DNA from: an uncultured Clostridia bacterium
GTDB lineage: Bacteria > Bacillota > Clostridia > Oscillospirales > Oscillospiraceae
DNA length: 36,042 nucleotides
Assembly: GCA_947649615.1 (NCBI GenBank)
Contig: CANSSG010000027.1
Coordinates: 1 to 36,042, forward strand
Reading direction: 5' to 3'
The position numbers and the translations under genes are program-made. Below the pieces are notes generated by a model that saw only the letters and a program-made list of their open reading frames with translations, was not told where the DNA came from and ran no database searches. Shown piece after piece: positions 15,439 through 22,868 of the stretch (its first letter is position 1; every line of letters begins with the position of its first letter).

Positions 15439-16248
15439 TTACAGCTTCCTGTAGTGGTAAAACGCCGCGAAGTTATGGAACAGCACGTCCTCCAAAAAGT
15501 CCTCCTCCAACCCCAAAGCCAGGGTTTTCTCCAATTCCTTCTGGGGACACCAGATGGGGTAGTCGGACCCCCAGAACACATGGGCGGGGTCGTACTCCCG
15601 CAAGATGCCGTAAAGGGGAGCCTTGTCCTTTACATAGCTGAAGGAGGAGCTGATGTCGGTGTAAACGTTGGGCAGCTTCGCCAAGGGGCGGATTTTCTCT
15701 ATATCCCAGTCCCCCCAGTTCCCCAGGTGTGCGGCGATGCACCGCAGCTTAGGGAAGGCCCGGGCAATCGGGATCATCCGGTGGGGTCCGGAGACGTCTA
15801 CCCGCGGGTCGCCCATGTGGGCGATAAGGAACATGTCGTGCCGCGCCATCTCCTCATACATGGGAAACAGCCGCGCATCGTCCAGGGCAAAATGCTGGAA
15901 CTCCGGGTGGATCTTCACCCCGAACATGCCGTGCTCCCGCATCCAGAGCAGCTCCTCCCTGTACCCCTCGTACCCGGCGTGGAGGGTGCCGCAGGGGATG
16001 AACTGGGGGTGGCCCTCCGCTTCGGAGAGGATATAGCGGTTGATATGCTCCACCTGATGGGCGGTGGTGGCGGCGGAGAACACCATGGCGTAGTCAATGT
16101 GCGCCCTGCCCAGGACTTCCACCAGCTCGCTGACGCTGCCGTAGTGGTTCGGCGGCTCCGGCAGGTCGAAGTATTCCGCCGTGGCGATGGTAGCCTTGGC
16201 GGCGACCTTTTCGGGGAAAATGTGGGTGTGCATGTCGATGATTTTCAT
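15439..16248 (-). CDS. Amidohydrolase-family metal-dependent hydrolase (PF04909 type)
   Basis: A 269-residue TIM-barrel hydrolase. MHTHIFPEK supplies the HxH metal ligands (H7, H9); further conserved features are FGVKIHPEFQHF, IAHMGDP, AAHLGNWGDW and the C-terminal WGSDYPIW aspartate. This places it in the Amidohydrolase_2 group, which includes decarboxylases such as ACMSD and resorcylate decarboxylase and lactone hydrolases; the exact reaction cannot be read. ATG 16248 follows AGGAGCG. It precedes dapA by 37 nt and would be co-transcribed with the dap genes; whether it acts in or beside lysine metabolism is unknown. Confidence 0.85.
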   Translation of the reverse strand: MKIIDMHTHIFPEKVAAKATIATAEYFDLPEPPNHYGSVSELVEVLGRAHIDYAMVFSAATTAHQVEHINRYILSEAEGHPQFIPCGTLHAGYEGYREELLWMREHGMFGVKIHPEFQHFALDDARLFPMYEEMARHDMFLIAHMGDPRVDVSGPHRMIPIARAFPKLRCIAAHLGNWGDWDIEKIRPLAKLPNVYTDISSSFSYVKDKAPLYGILREYDPAHVFWGSDYPIWCPQKELEKTLALGLEEDFLEDVLFHNFAAFYHYRKL

Positions 16249-16307
16249 AGCGCGCTCCTGTATGTACGGGCGTACTTCCGCACACCCGCGCCATTTTATT
16301 GCTTATT

Positions 16308-16336
16308 ATTATAACACACACAAAACCTTCTATAAA
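16308..16336 (-). promoter_or_regulatory. Promoter candidate for amidohydrolase-dap operon
   Basis: On the minus strand, TTTATA (16336-16331), a 17-nt spacer and exact TATAAT (16313-16308). The -35 overlaps the last codons of the carrier gene. A small palindrome GTACG-GG-CGTAC (16264-16275) lies in the leader. Confidence 0.55.
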
Positions 16337-17721
16337 ATAGCCGATACCGCCAAAAATGCAATGGTTAACAGGAAGAAAATCAGTATCAATTTCCACACGA
16401 ACCGCACCCACCGGTCATAAGGCACGTCCCCCAGCGCCAGCCCGCCCATGACCACCGCCGCCGTAGGCGTGACGATGTTCACCAGCCCGGAGGCAGACTG
16501 GAAGGCGGTAACGATCAAATCCCCGCCAATCCCCGCGAACTGCCCCAGGGGCGCGAGGATCGGCACCGACAGCGTAGCCAGCCCCGACGAGGAAGGAATC
16601 AGCACCGACAGCGGGATATAAATCAGGTACACCAGCAGGATGAACGCCACAGACCCCGCCCCTTCCAAGGCCCGCTCTCCCCAGTAGAGGACGGTGTCGG
16701 TGATCTGCCCGCCGTCCATGAGGACGGTAATGCCCCGGCTGATGCCGATGATGAACCCCACGCCGGTAAGATCCGCCGCCCCGGCTACGAAGGCGCCGGC
16801 GGTGTCCGCCTCCCCCAGGCCATAGGCCAGGCCGATGGCTACGCCCCCCACTAAGAACAGCCCGCTCAGCTCCGGGAACCACCACCCCAGGGTGGGGATG
16901 GGTACGCCGATCTCGTCAAAGGGGATAACGGCGTAAATCATAATCAGGAACACTACCGCAAACAGCGCCAGCACCAGCTTCCGCCGGGAAGTGAGGGTGG
17001 GGACGTCCCCGCCCTTCTGGGCGGTGAATTTCTGGCTGAAACCCGCCACCAGGGATTTGTCCGGGTTATGGCGCACCTTCCGGGCGTAGGCCGTCACATA
17101 CCAGATGGCCGCCGCGTCAAACACCAGCAGCATCACGAGCCGCACCATCAGTCCATCCCCCAGGCTGACCCCGGCGAAGCCGGAGGCGATGCCCGTGGCG
17201 AAGGGATTGACGGTGCTTGCCAGTACGCCCGCCCCGCTGCCCAGCAGCACCACCGCGATGCCCACAAGCGGGTCGTACCCCGCCGCGGCAAAGACGGGAA
17301 TCAGCAGGGGGTAGAAGGCCATGGTCTCCTCCCACATGCCAAAGGAGGTGCCGCCCAGGCTGAACATAATCATCAGCACTGGGATTAGCAGGATTTCCTT
17401 CCCGTTCAATACCCGGATGATATTGCCGACCCCCGCGTCGATGGCCCCGGTTTTCATGACCACCCCCAGGAAGCCACCCACCATTAGAATGAACAGCGCC
17501 ACGTCCACCGCGTCATAAAAGCCCTGGACGGACGCCAGCACCACATCGCCCGGCCCTTGGGGCTGCTGCTCCACGGGCTGGTAAGTGCCTGCCACCGGGG
17601 TTTCGTCCTCCCCCGCCCGGTCATACGCGCCGGCGGGAATGATCCAGGTAGCCGCCGCCACCAGGATCAGCAGCAGGAACAGGATGGTGTACGCCGTCGG
17701 CATACGGAATTTCTTTTTCAT
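16330..17721 (-). CDS. YfcC-family (C4-dicarboxylate anaerobic carrier-like) membrane transporter
   Basis: A 463-residue polytopic membrane protein of about 11-12 segments. The first, YTILFLLLILVAAATWIIPAG, is followed by an external loop (AYDRAGEDETPVAGTYQ), as in YfcC/DcuC-type carriers. Family-like features include GGFLGVVMKTGAID, GGTSFGMWEETMAFYPLL and the C-terminal LIPSSSGLATLSVPILAPLG, resembling the paired re-entrant regions of the ion-transporter superfamily. Some relatives are proposed to carry arginine/ornithine or peptides, so the substrate remains open. ATG 17721 has the SD GGAGGATT, which can pair with upstream sequence. The amidohydrolase gene follows after 81 nt with its own promoter. 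Confidence 0.9.
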   Translation of the reverse strand: MKKKFRMPTAYTILFLLLILVAAATWIIPAGAYDRAGEDETPVAGTYQPVEQQPQGPGDVVLASVQGFYDAVDVALFILMVGGFLGVVMKTGAIDAGVGNIIRVLNGKEILLIPVLMIMFSLGGTSFGMWEETMAFYPLLIPVFAAAGYDPLVGIAVVLLGSGAGVLASTVNPFATGIASGFAGVSLGDGLMVRLVMLLVFDAAAIWYVTAYARKVRHNPDKSLVAGFSQKFTAQKGGDVPTLTSRRKLVLALFAVVFLIMIYAVIPFDEIGVPIPTLGWWFPELSGLFLVGGVAIGLAYGLGEADTAGAFVAGAADLTGVGFIIGISRGITVLMDGGQITDTVLYWGERALEGAGSVAFILLVYLIYIPLSVLIPSSSGLATLSVPILAPLGQFAGIGGDLIVTAFQSASGLVNIVTPTAAVVMGGLALGDVPYDRWVRFVWKLILIFFLLTIAFLAVSAIL

Positions 17722-17729
17722 GGCAAATC

Positions 17730-17785
17730 AATCCTCCATTCCCTGCTAGTTTGCGTGGAATGGCCCGGGTTATGGCTGGAGGATT
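17730..17785 (-). promoter_or_regulatory. Leader structure able to sequester the SD of the YfcC-type gene
   Basis: On the minus-strand mRNA, AATCCT (17785-17780) can pair with AGGATT (17735-17730), and CCATTCC (17763-17757) with GGAATGG (17742-17736). The loop is 14 nt, with an unpaired stretch on the 5' side. The 3' partners contain the whole SD. The pairing is seen in the sequence; regulation is inferred. Confidence 0.4.
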
Positions 17786-17839
17786 CTGGATATAGGGAAC
17801 AATTTTTTCGCTTCTCCCGTCTAATTCGACAAAATCCGG

Positions 17840-17868
17840 TTGACTGCGCCTGGAAAACACGGTATTAT
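17840..17868 (+). promoter_or_regulatory. Promoter of the DUF5714 gene
   Basis: TTGACT (17840-17845), a 17-nt spacer and TATTAT (17863-17868); the leader to ATG 17931 is about 57 nt, with the SD AAGGTC near 17920-17925. Confidence 0.65.
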
Positions 17869-17930
17869 GTAAAATACGCGGATGGGAGCCGCTATTGCCA
17901 CACCCCCAAAAAATGTAAGGAAGGTCTGCT

Positions 17931-18623
17931 ATGAAGGAAGAATGCCTGATTTGCAAAGCCCCCCTGGAATATCTGGAACGGGACGAGGCCATGGAGTGCG
18001 CCATATGCCACAAAAAAGAGGACAGCAAAACCCGGTGCGTCAACGGCCACTATGTCTGCAACGACTGCCACACGGCGGGAATGGACGGCATCATCGGCCT
18101 GTGCCTGGCGGAGGAGTCCAAAAACCCCATTGCCATCCTGGAAAAGATGATGGACATGCCTTTTTGCCACATGCACGGCCCGGAACACCACGTCATGGTG
18201 GGCGCGGCCCTGCTGACCGCCTATAAGAACGCAGGCGGGGAGATCGACCTGCATCCGGCGCTGCTGGAAATGATGCGCCGGGGCAGGAGCGTCCCCGGCG
18301 GTGCATGCGGCTTTTGGGGCGCATGCGGGGCGGGCGTCAGCGCGGGCATGTTTATGTCCATCATTACCCAATCGACGCCGCTGTCCGTCGAGCCGTTTGG
18401 ATATGCCAACCGCATGACCGCCGCCGCCCTGGGGCGGATTGGCGAGGTAGGCGGCCCCCGCTGCTGCAAGCGGAATTCCTATCTGTCCATCCTGGCGGCT
18501 GCCAGCTTTGTGGACGAGCAATTCCACATCCGAATGGAAACGCAGGAGACCGTCTGCCGCAGGCCCGCCCAAAACAACCAGTGCATTGGGAAACGCTGCC
18601 CCTTTTCACCAGCCAACCATTGA
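17931..18623 (+). CDS. DUF5714-family cysteine-rich protein
   Basis: A 230-residue protein rich in Cys. The N-terminus has zinc-ribbon-like pairs (CLICKAPLEYLERDEAMECAIC, then CVNGHYVCNDC). Conserved family blocks follow: MPFCHMHGPEHHVMVGAAL, then GACGFWGACGAGVSAG, then PRCCKRNSYLSI. The FWGACGAG and HGPEHH motifs mark DUF5714, found in anaerobic bacteria and archaea and sometimes linked to radical-SAM or methylation genes. No radical-SAM CxxxCxxC motif is present here. Function unknown; a metal or iron-sulfur cofactor is likely from the Cys/His content. The Ig-like surface protein gene starts 24 nt later behind a strong SD, so the two are probably co-transcribed. Confidence 0.88.
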   Translation: MKEECLICKAPLEYLERDEAMECAICHKKEDSKTRCVNGHYVCNDCHTAGMDGIIGLCLAEESKNPIAILEKMMDMPFCHMHGPEHHVMVGAALLTAYKNAGGEIDLHPALLEMMRRGRSVPGGACGFWGACGAGVSAGMFMSIITQSTPLSVEPFGYANRMTAAALGRIGEVGGPRCCKRNSYLSILAAASFVDEQFHIRMETQETVCRRPAQNNQCIGKRCPFSPANH

Positions 18624-18647
18624 GGATCGATCCAAGGAGGATACGCT

Positions 18648-19574
18648 ATGGCAAACCGCCGCTGCCCCAAATGCGGGGAGGAATATTCCAATACATACCG
18701 CGCCTGCCCCTTCTGCGAGGAAGAGGACGCCATCAAGCACGGACGGCCCCTGCGCCGCCGGGGAGGCCGCCGGGTGGAAAAGCGCCCAGGCAAGACCGGA
18801 GGCGCGGGCGGCGTCATGCTGCTGCTGACCGCCGTCATCATTGTTGGCGTAATGGGCTATGTGTTTTTCGGTGAGGACCTGGCGGAAGCGGTAGGCATCC
18901 GCACCACCCCCGCCCCCGTCTTCGTGGGTAGCGATGAGCCAGAGAAAATCCCTCCCATTGACAACACGGCCGCCCCCCCTCCCGCCGTCGTGCCGTCTCC
19001 CACCGTTCCGGACGAACCCACCAGCGGCGAATCCAGCCCGCCGGACATTGCCGCAGACCCGGCAGCTCCGGAGCCAGCCGGGCCGTTGTCCCTGTCCCAG
19101 ACGGACATCACCATCCCGGCAGGCGAGACCGGGCGGATCACCGCCACCGGCGGCAGCGGCGCCATATCCTGGAGCTCCTCCAACCCTGAGATTGCTTCCG
19201 TAGACGGCGGCGCCGTCACCGGCAAGGCAGGAGGCACCGTCACCATCACCGCATCCAGCGGCGAAGAGAGCGCCACCTGCCAGGTCAAGGTAGAGGGCGA
19301 CCCCTGGGTCAACCCCAACCCCGACAGCTTCAAGCTGAGCAAAACGGACTTCACCCTGAAGCCCAGCGAGAGCACCTGGCAGATGAAGATTAAGCGCAAC
19401 GACGGCAGTTGGGAAATCCTTGGCTCTGCCGACGGCGTCGTATGGGCCAGCAACAACCCCAGTGTATGCACCATCAGCGACACCGGCGTTGTCACCCGCA
19501 CCGGCAAAGGCACCACTCAAATCACCGCCACTGTAGACGGCGTAACGTTGGACTGCACCGTGCGGATGTCTTGA
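18648..19574 (+). CDS. Zinc-ribbon membrane protein with extracellular Ig-like (BIG_2) domains
   Basis: ATG 18648 follows AAGGAGG. The 308-residue protein is built of clear modules: a cytoplasmic zinc ribbon (RRCPKCGEEYSN...RACPFCEE, residues 5-25), a basic linker, one membrane segment (about 56-74, VMLLLTAVIIVGVMGYVFF), and a Pro/Ala/Ser-rich spacer (about 84-143). Two bacterial Ig-like repeats follow: the first (about 145-215) with ISWSSSNPEIASVDGGAVTGKAGGT, the second (about 228-307) with VVWASNNPSVCTISDTGVVTRTGKG. The SSN-P-xIAxV-D-xGxVTGKxxGT pattern is typical of BIG_2 domains that decorate cell-surface proteins. It probably links an internal zinc sensor to the envelope; the ligand is unknown. 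A terminator follows. Confidence 0.9.
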   Translation: MANRRCPKCGEEYSNTYRACPFCEEEDAIKHGRPLRRRGGRRVEKRPGKTGGAGGVMLLLTAVIIVGVMGYVFFGEDLAEAVGIRTTPAPVFVGSDEPEKIPPIDNTAAPPPAVVPSPTVPDEPTSGESSPPDIAADPAAPEPAGPLSLSQTDITIPAGETGRITATGGSGAISWSSSNPEIASVDGGAVTGKAGGTVTITASSGEESATCQVKVEGDPWVNPNPDSFKLSKTDFTLKPSESTWQMKIKRNDGSWEILGSADGVVWASNNPSVCTISDTGVVTRTGKGTTQITATVDGVTLDCTVRMS

Positions 19575-19582
19575 ACGAAAAA

Positions 19583-19613
19583 ATAGGGAGCGGCTTGTGC
19601 CGCTCCCTATTTT
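19583..19613 (+). terminator. Terminator after the Ig-like protein gene
   Basis: A 12-bp stem ATAGGGAGCGGC (19583-19594) / GCCGCTCCCTAT (19599-19610), loop TTGT, ending in four T. It marks the end of the GC-rich left part of the window. Confidence 0.88.
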
Positions 19614-19758
19614 CTGTCTGCCAAAAAAACCATCCAAAATCCGGGTAAAGATGATGTTGGTACCACTGTATGTTCCAAACATCGTTACGGATATTAGCAG
19701 CAGAGCATTATTGAAAAATGGGCATACAGCGAAGGTCATCTCATGAACATCTCTATTC

Positions 19759-19929
19759 CTAATGGAATCGTATCGCTATTGATAAAAACAACTCTGGTCT
19801 GACGGACGCTGTGGCCATTGCCATCGCAAAGCCGGTTGCATAGCCTTTGTTCTGTGTCAGCCAGCTTTCGTATTTATTCAGATCCACATGCAGGACATAT
19901 TTTGCAATATAAGGTTTCTTTTGCGTCAT
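19759..19929 (-). CDS. Small ORF of 56 residues, possible immunity-gene remnant
   Basis: ATG 19929 follows GGAG at short spacing and overlaps the stop of the fragment at 19926 in an ATGA arrangement. The product begins MTQKKPYIAKYVLHVDLNKY, continues with ESWLTQNKGYATGFAMAMAT and ends abruptly at IAIRFH. I do not recognise the family. The mixed alpha/beta N-terminus and the position right after a toxin-like fragment suggest a truncated immunity or partner protein. The 140 nt that follow, up to the terminator at 19613, contain no gene I can support. Lower GC and different codon use from the left flank point to acquired DNA. Confidence 0.35.
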   Translation of the reverse strand: MTQKKPYIAKYVLHVDLNKYESWLTQNKGYATGFAMAMATASVRPELFLSIAIRFH

Positions 19930-20231
19930 ACTCCGGTTGATGCAAAACTACCTCCCAGCCGCGCTCCCCACAAGTCTAAAGCCAATTCCTGGCTACGGTA
20001 TTGCCCAAACAAGCGGTAAAGTACAATTGAGTCCAATGTTTGAACCGTTGTGTATGCGCCGTTTTGAAAACTGCTTCCGACCTGTTCTGGATATTCTTGC
20101 CGGGCAATTTCCACAGCTTTTCCTGTCAAATTTGTCTTATACTTTGCGTTGAATGTTCCAGAATCATAGTGCTTAATCATATCATAATCACAACAATTTA
20201 TAGCAAGCCCTCCCCCGTTGTTGCGGACCAT
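19926..20231 (-). pseudogene. Truncated ADP-ribosyltransferase-like (toxin-type) fragment
   Basis: A 101-residue frame read from ATG 20231 with no good SD and an in-frame stop just upstream. It contains NAKYKTNLTGKAVEIARQEY, then YTTVQTLDSIVLYRLFGQY and WGARLGGSFASTGV, where it stops. The order of an arginine in YRLFG followed by a GSFAST strand recalls the R and STS elements of R-S-E-type ADP-ribosyltransferases used in polymorphic toxins; the catalytic Glu region that should come next is missing. It is therefore probably a broken end of a toxin domain. This is resemblance by eye only, and the fragment might belong to another family. It overlaps the 3' end of the MGMT-like pseudogene and is coupled to the small ORF after it. 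Confidence 0.35.
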
Positions 20232-20542
20232 TGACTGAACCTAAACAATTTACTATGCCGTGGAAACGCTCTAATCTTTCCACTGATACTTCCACACATC
20301 CATTTTCTTTAAGCAACACTCCTTCCTGACAAAGAAGTTCCGGCTGTTCGAACCATCCAAGCACAGTTCTCCTGATATGGTTGACAACCTGGTGGCAGGG
20401 GTATTCTCCGTACCACTGGGACATACTGAGAATTTTGCCCACCACCCGGAAAAGTGGCGGCCTGTCCGTAGGCCGCCACTTTTCCGGGTGGTATCTCCTC
20501 AACGACAGAGAGAACCGCAAAAATCAATTTTCTCTCCATCAT
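20188..20542 (-). pseudogene. Frameshifted methylated-DNA-protein cysteine methyltransferase (MGMT-like)
   Basis: The 5' part, from ATG 20542, reads MMERKLIFAVLSVVEEIPPG then KVAAYGQ, the classical start of the MGMT DNA-binding domain (IPxGKVxTYGQ). The rest is in another frame: VVGKILSMSQWYGEYPCHQVVNH, with the PCHxV alkyl-acceptor motif, then GWFEQPELLCQEGVLLKENGCVEV. The roughly 13 residues expected between YGQ and VGK are replaced by one arm of a perfect inverted repeat, with a net loss of about 20 nt that breaks the frame. Similarity also ends soon after CVEV, near 20255. An active enzyme would repair O6-alkylguanine; this copy should be dead. It shows that the segment is decaying. Confidence 0.7.
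20441..20492. repeat. Perfect 23-bp inverted repeat inside the MGMT-like pseudogene
   Basis: The left arm (20441-20463, starting ACCACCCGGAAAAG) and right arm (20470-20492, ending CTTTTCCGGGTGGT) are exact reverse complements around a 6-nt loop, GTCCGT. The right arm, read on the minus strand, is the true coding sequence for IPPGKVAA; the left arm is an inverted copy of it. No T-run follows on either side, so it is not a normal terminator. Confidence 0.9.
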
Positions 20543-20558
20543 AACAATTTGTCAATAG

Positions 20559-20867
20559 TCAAGAATCCTTCAACCACTGCTGATACTCCTCTAGCGTAAT
20601 TTTCCTGCCGTCACATTCCGCTTTCTTTTCTCTGGCCTTTTCGCTCCAGGCGTAGAATTCTTCCGCAGTAACGCGTCCAGCCTTGATCCAGGCAAAGGGC
20701 CGGTTTACAGGGTAATTGAATAAGGAAAAGAATACCGACCGGTCTGCGACGGCTTGGTGGCGAAAGCCCTGTAGTAACGGACGGGCCCCTTGCCCCCAGC
20801 CCATCTGGCATTGTAATTTTTGTAGAATAAAGATGCCGGTTCCTGTGCACATATACAAGAAATTCAA
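20559..20867 (-). pseudogene. Gene fragment with a conserved-looking acidic C-terminus
   Basis: An open frame whose last about 50 residues look protein-like: NRPFAWIKAGRVTAEEFYAW, then SEKAREKKAECDG and KITLEEYQQWLKDS, a helical, charged end. The N-terminal part (MNFLYMCTGTGIFI...) reads like non-coding sequence and there is no SD, so this is likely the 3' end of a broken gene. I do not recognise the family; tails of this kind occur in mobile-element proteins, but this is only an impression. The promoter of the importer operon lies just beyond its 5' side, in divergent orientation. Confidence 0.35.
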
Positions 20868-20894
20868 CTCACTGTTAAATTTTTTGATATGCTA

Positions 20895-20924
20895 TTGACA
20901 AATAGCAGGATTTACATGTATAAT
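20895..20924 (+). promoter_or_regulatory. Promoter of the peptide-importer operon
   Basis: Exact TTGACA (20895-20900), an 18-nt spacer and exact TATAAT (20919-20924). The predicted start is near 20931, at the edge of the operator-like palindrome, and the leader to ATG 21091 is about 160 nt. Confidence 0.85.
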
Positions 20925-20929
20925 CAACA

Positions 20930-20967
20930 AAAATTAACTATTAGTTAATTAATCTATAGTTAATTTT
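20930..20967. promoter_or_regulatory. Operator-like palindrome and half-site at the importer promoter
   Basis: AATTAACTA-T-TAGTTAATT (20932-20950) is a perfect 19-bp palindrome lying on the predicted transcription start. A further TAGTTAATT (20957-20965) repeats the right half 15 nt downstream, so AAAATTAACTAT (20930-20941) also pairs with ATAGTTAATTTT (20956-20967). The position suggests repression; the regulator is not identified, the XRE-cupin protein at 34128 being one candidate. Confidence 0.6.
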
Positions 20968-21090
20968 GCGGAAAGGGGAGTGGCTGTGCGGCGCTATACA
21001 CATTAAAATGGCAGCGGGGAGGCGGTAAAGATGCTGTGAAAATGGAACGAGGAAGTGCGGGCCAAGAATAAAAATAGAGGGGATGTAAAT

Positions 21091-22620
21091 ATGAAAAAAA
21101 ACAAAACGTTGTTGCTCCTGCTGTTAGCTGTTGCCATGCTGCTGCCGGCCTGTTCCAGCAAATCTACTGAAGGTGGAGAAAAAATCAAGGACACCGTGGT
21201 GGTCGCAGTCAACAGGGATCCCCAGTCATTAGATCCTGCGGGCAGTTTGGTTGGTGTTGATAGCCGGATTCGTTACTGCCTGTACGAGTGCCTGCTGGCC
21301 TTCAATGACGATATGACCGTCAAACCTTGGCTGGCGGAAAGCTATGAGTACCTGGACGATACTACGATCCGATTTACGCTGCGCATGGACGTAAAGTTCC
21401 ACAACGGGGACCTTATGACCGCCGAAGATGTCATGTTTTCTCTGGAACGCGCACAACAGTCCTCTTTTTCTGGCGGTAATTTGGACTGTATCGACTTCGC
21501 ACAGTCTTCCATTATTGATGAGAAGACCATTGAGTTAAAATGTACCGAACCCTTTGCACCTCTGCTGGCCTCCTTGGCAGATTCCTACTATGCCTGCATC
21601 ACGCAGAAAAAGTGGGTGGAAGAGCACGGGCCGGACATCAGCGACGCACCTATGGGAACCGGGCCTTTTCAGTTCAAAGAAAGATATCCTGGCGACCGTA
21701 TTGAACTGGAGCGGTTTGACGGCTATTGGGGCCAGAAAGCAAAATTCAAAAACCTGACCTGGCGCGTTATTGTAGAGGCCGCCACCCGTGCCATCGAAGT
21801 GGAGACAGGAGGCGTGGATATTGCGCAAACCTTGGATGCGCAGGACGTCAAACGGCTGGAGTCCGGGGATAAGGTCCGGTTGGAATACATCTATATGCCT
21901 TCTGTAGGCAATATCATTGTTAACAGCTCCAAGGAACCGTTCAAGGATAAACGGGTCCGTCAGGCCATTGCTTGGGCGTTAGATATGGATGCGATTAATG
22001 AAGCCCTGTGGATGGGCATCCAGCCAGTGGGCAAGAGCGTGATCGCGGAAACTGTGGTGGGCTTTTATGACGGGCTGCCCCCTTATAGCCAAGATGCTGA
22101 AAAAGCAAAGGCCCTCCTGGCGGAAGCCGGATATAAAGATGGCTTTGCATGCCAGTTGGATGTTGCCGAGGAAGCGACAGCGGTCAATTTGGCTGAGATG
22201 GTGAAAAACCAGCTAGCAGATGTGGGGATTGCAATTACCATCAACGTCTATGATGCCACGACTACAAACCAGCGGCGGCTGAGCGGAGAGTTTGACTTGT
22301 CCTATGGTACATGGGGGTCCTCCAACGGGGACCCGGATAGCGCGATCTACCCAGAGCACCATTCCTCCCGTATAGGCGTTTCCAATACGTGGTTTGGCGA
22401 TCCGGAAGTAGATAAGTATCTGGAGCTGGAACGCGCCACGATAGAGCCGGAACAGCGCAAGGAATATCTTAAGCAGGTTCAGATATTGCTCCATGACCAG
22501 TGCCCGTGGATATATGTTACGCAGCTGGTGTTTGTTGATGCTGTGGGGAAGAATGTGGTGGGCTATGACCCGGTTGCCACCACATGGGTGCGTTACAACG
22601 AACTATATGTGACACAATAA
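21091..22620 (+). CDS. Peptide ABC transporter substrate-binding lipoprotein (SBP_bac_5)
   Basis: The start is ATG 21091 after AGAGGGGATG; an in-frame extension to 21055 lacks the signal-peptide layout. The 509-residue protein has a lipoprotein signal (MKKNKTLLLLLLAV, lipobox LPAC, lipidated Cys21) and then the family-5 fold: DPQSLDPAGSLVG, VKPWLAESYEYLDD, TIRFTLRMDVKFHNGDLMTAEDVMFSLER, GTGPFQFKE and VRQAIAWALDMDAI. It captures oligo- or dipeptides (or nickel/glutathione-like ligands in some relatives) outside the membrane and passes them to the permeases encoded at 25818 and 26771. First gene of the operon. The 248 nt after it, with several hairpins, may uncouple its higher expression from the genes that follow. 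Confidence 0.95.
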   Translation: MKKNKTLLLLLLAVAMLLPACSSKSTEGGEKIKDTVVVAVNRDPQSLDPAGSLVGVDSRIRYCLYECLLAFNDDMTVKPWLAESYEYLDDTTIRFTLRMDVKFHNGDLMTAEDVMFSLERAQQSSFSGGNLDCIDFAQSSIIDEKTIELKCTEPFAPLLASLADSYYACITQKKWVEEHGPDISDAPMGTGPFQFKERYPGDRIELERFDGYWGQKAKFKNLTWRVIVEAATRAIEVETGGVDIAQTLDAQDVKRLESGDKVRLEYIYMPSVGNIIVNSSKEPFKDKRVRQAIAWALDMDAINEALWMGIQPVGKSVIAETVVGFYDGLPPYSQDAEKAKALLAEAGYKDGFACQLDVAEEATAVNLAEMVKNQLADVGIAITINVYDATTTNQRRLSGEFDLSYGTWGSSNGDPDSAIYPEHHSSRIGVSNTWFGDPEVDKYLELERATIEPEQRKEYLKQVQILLHDQCPWIYVTQLVFVDAVGKNVVGYDPVATTWVRYNELYVTQ

Positions 22621-22656
22621 CTGGCGGCGCACCTTGGCGCGATCAGGGGAGCCTAT

Positions 22657-22849
22657 GCTGGGACGAGCGCCGGAAGCCCGTCCCAGCCGGCTTGGGGGAG
22701 ATGGTGAGAGCCGGCAGACGAACTCCGTTTTCCCTTTGATGCTGCATTCGCCGGCACACTGCGAAAACAGTTGGCGGCTGCCCGCATGCAGCGGCAGAAA
22801 AAATTTTTATCGTGGTGTTACACGACGCTGGGCCGTATTCTGCGGCCCT
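22657..22849 (+). other. Hairpin-rich intercistronic region, possible attenuator
   Basis: No gene is supported between 22621 and 22868. The stretch contains GCTGGGACG (22657-22665) / CGTCCCAGC (22679-22687), an imperfect GCTGC/GCAGC stem followed by A- and T-runs near 22798-22809, and GGGCCG (22830-22835) / CGGCCC (22843-22848) just ahead of the next gene. Partial termination or 3'-end protection of the binding-protein mRNA would give the usual excess of lipoprotein. Confidence 0.4.
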
Positions 22850-22868
22850 ATGAAAGGATAGATATTGT

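Noticed and set aside
18606-19739. A 377-codon minus-strand frame antisense to the Ig-like protein gene
   Set aside because: It is glycine-rich antisense translation crossing a strong terminator and has no SD; only its first 40 codons lie outside the real gene.
20340-20352. A GTTCGAACC element resembling a tRNA T-loop
   Set aside because: No acceptor or anticodon stems can be formed around it, and it lies in the coding frame of the MGMT-like pseudogene.
22634-22861. A 75-codon plus-strand frame between the binding protein and the ATC-hydrolase-like gene
   Set aside because: It spans several hairpins, lacks an SD and has no recognisable protein character.
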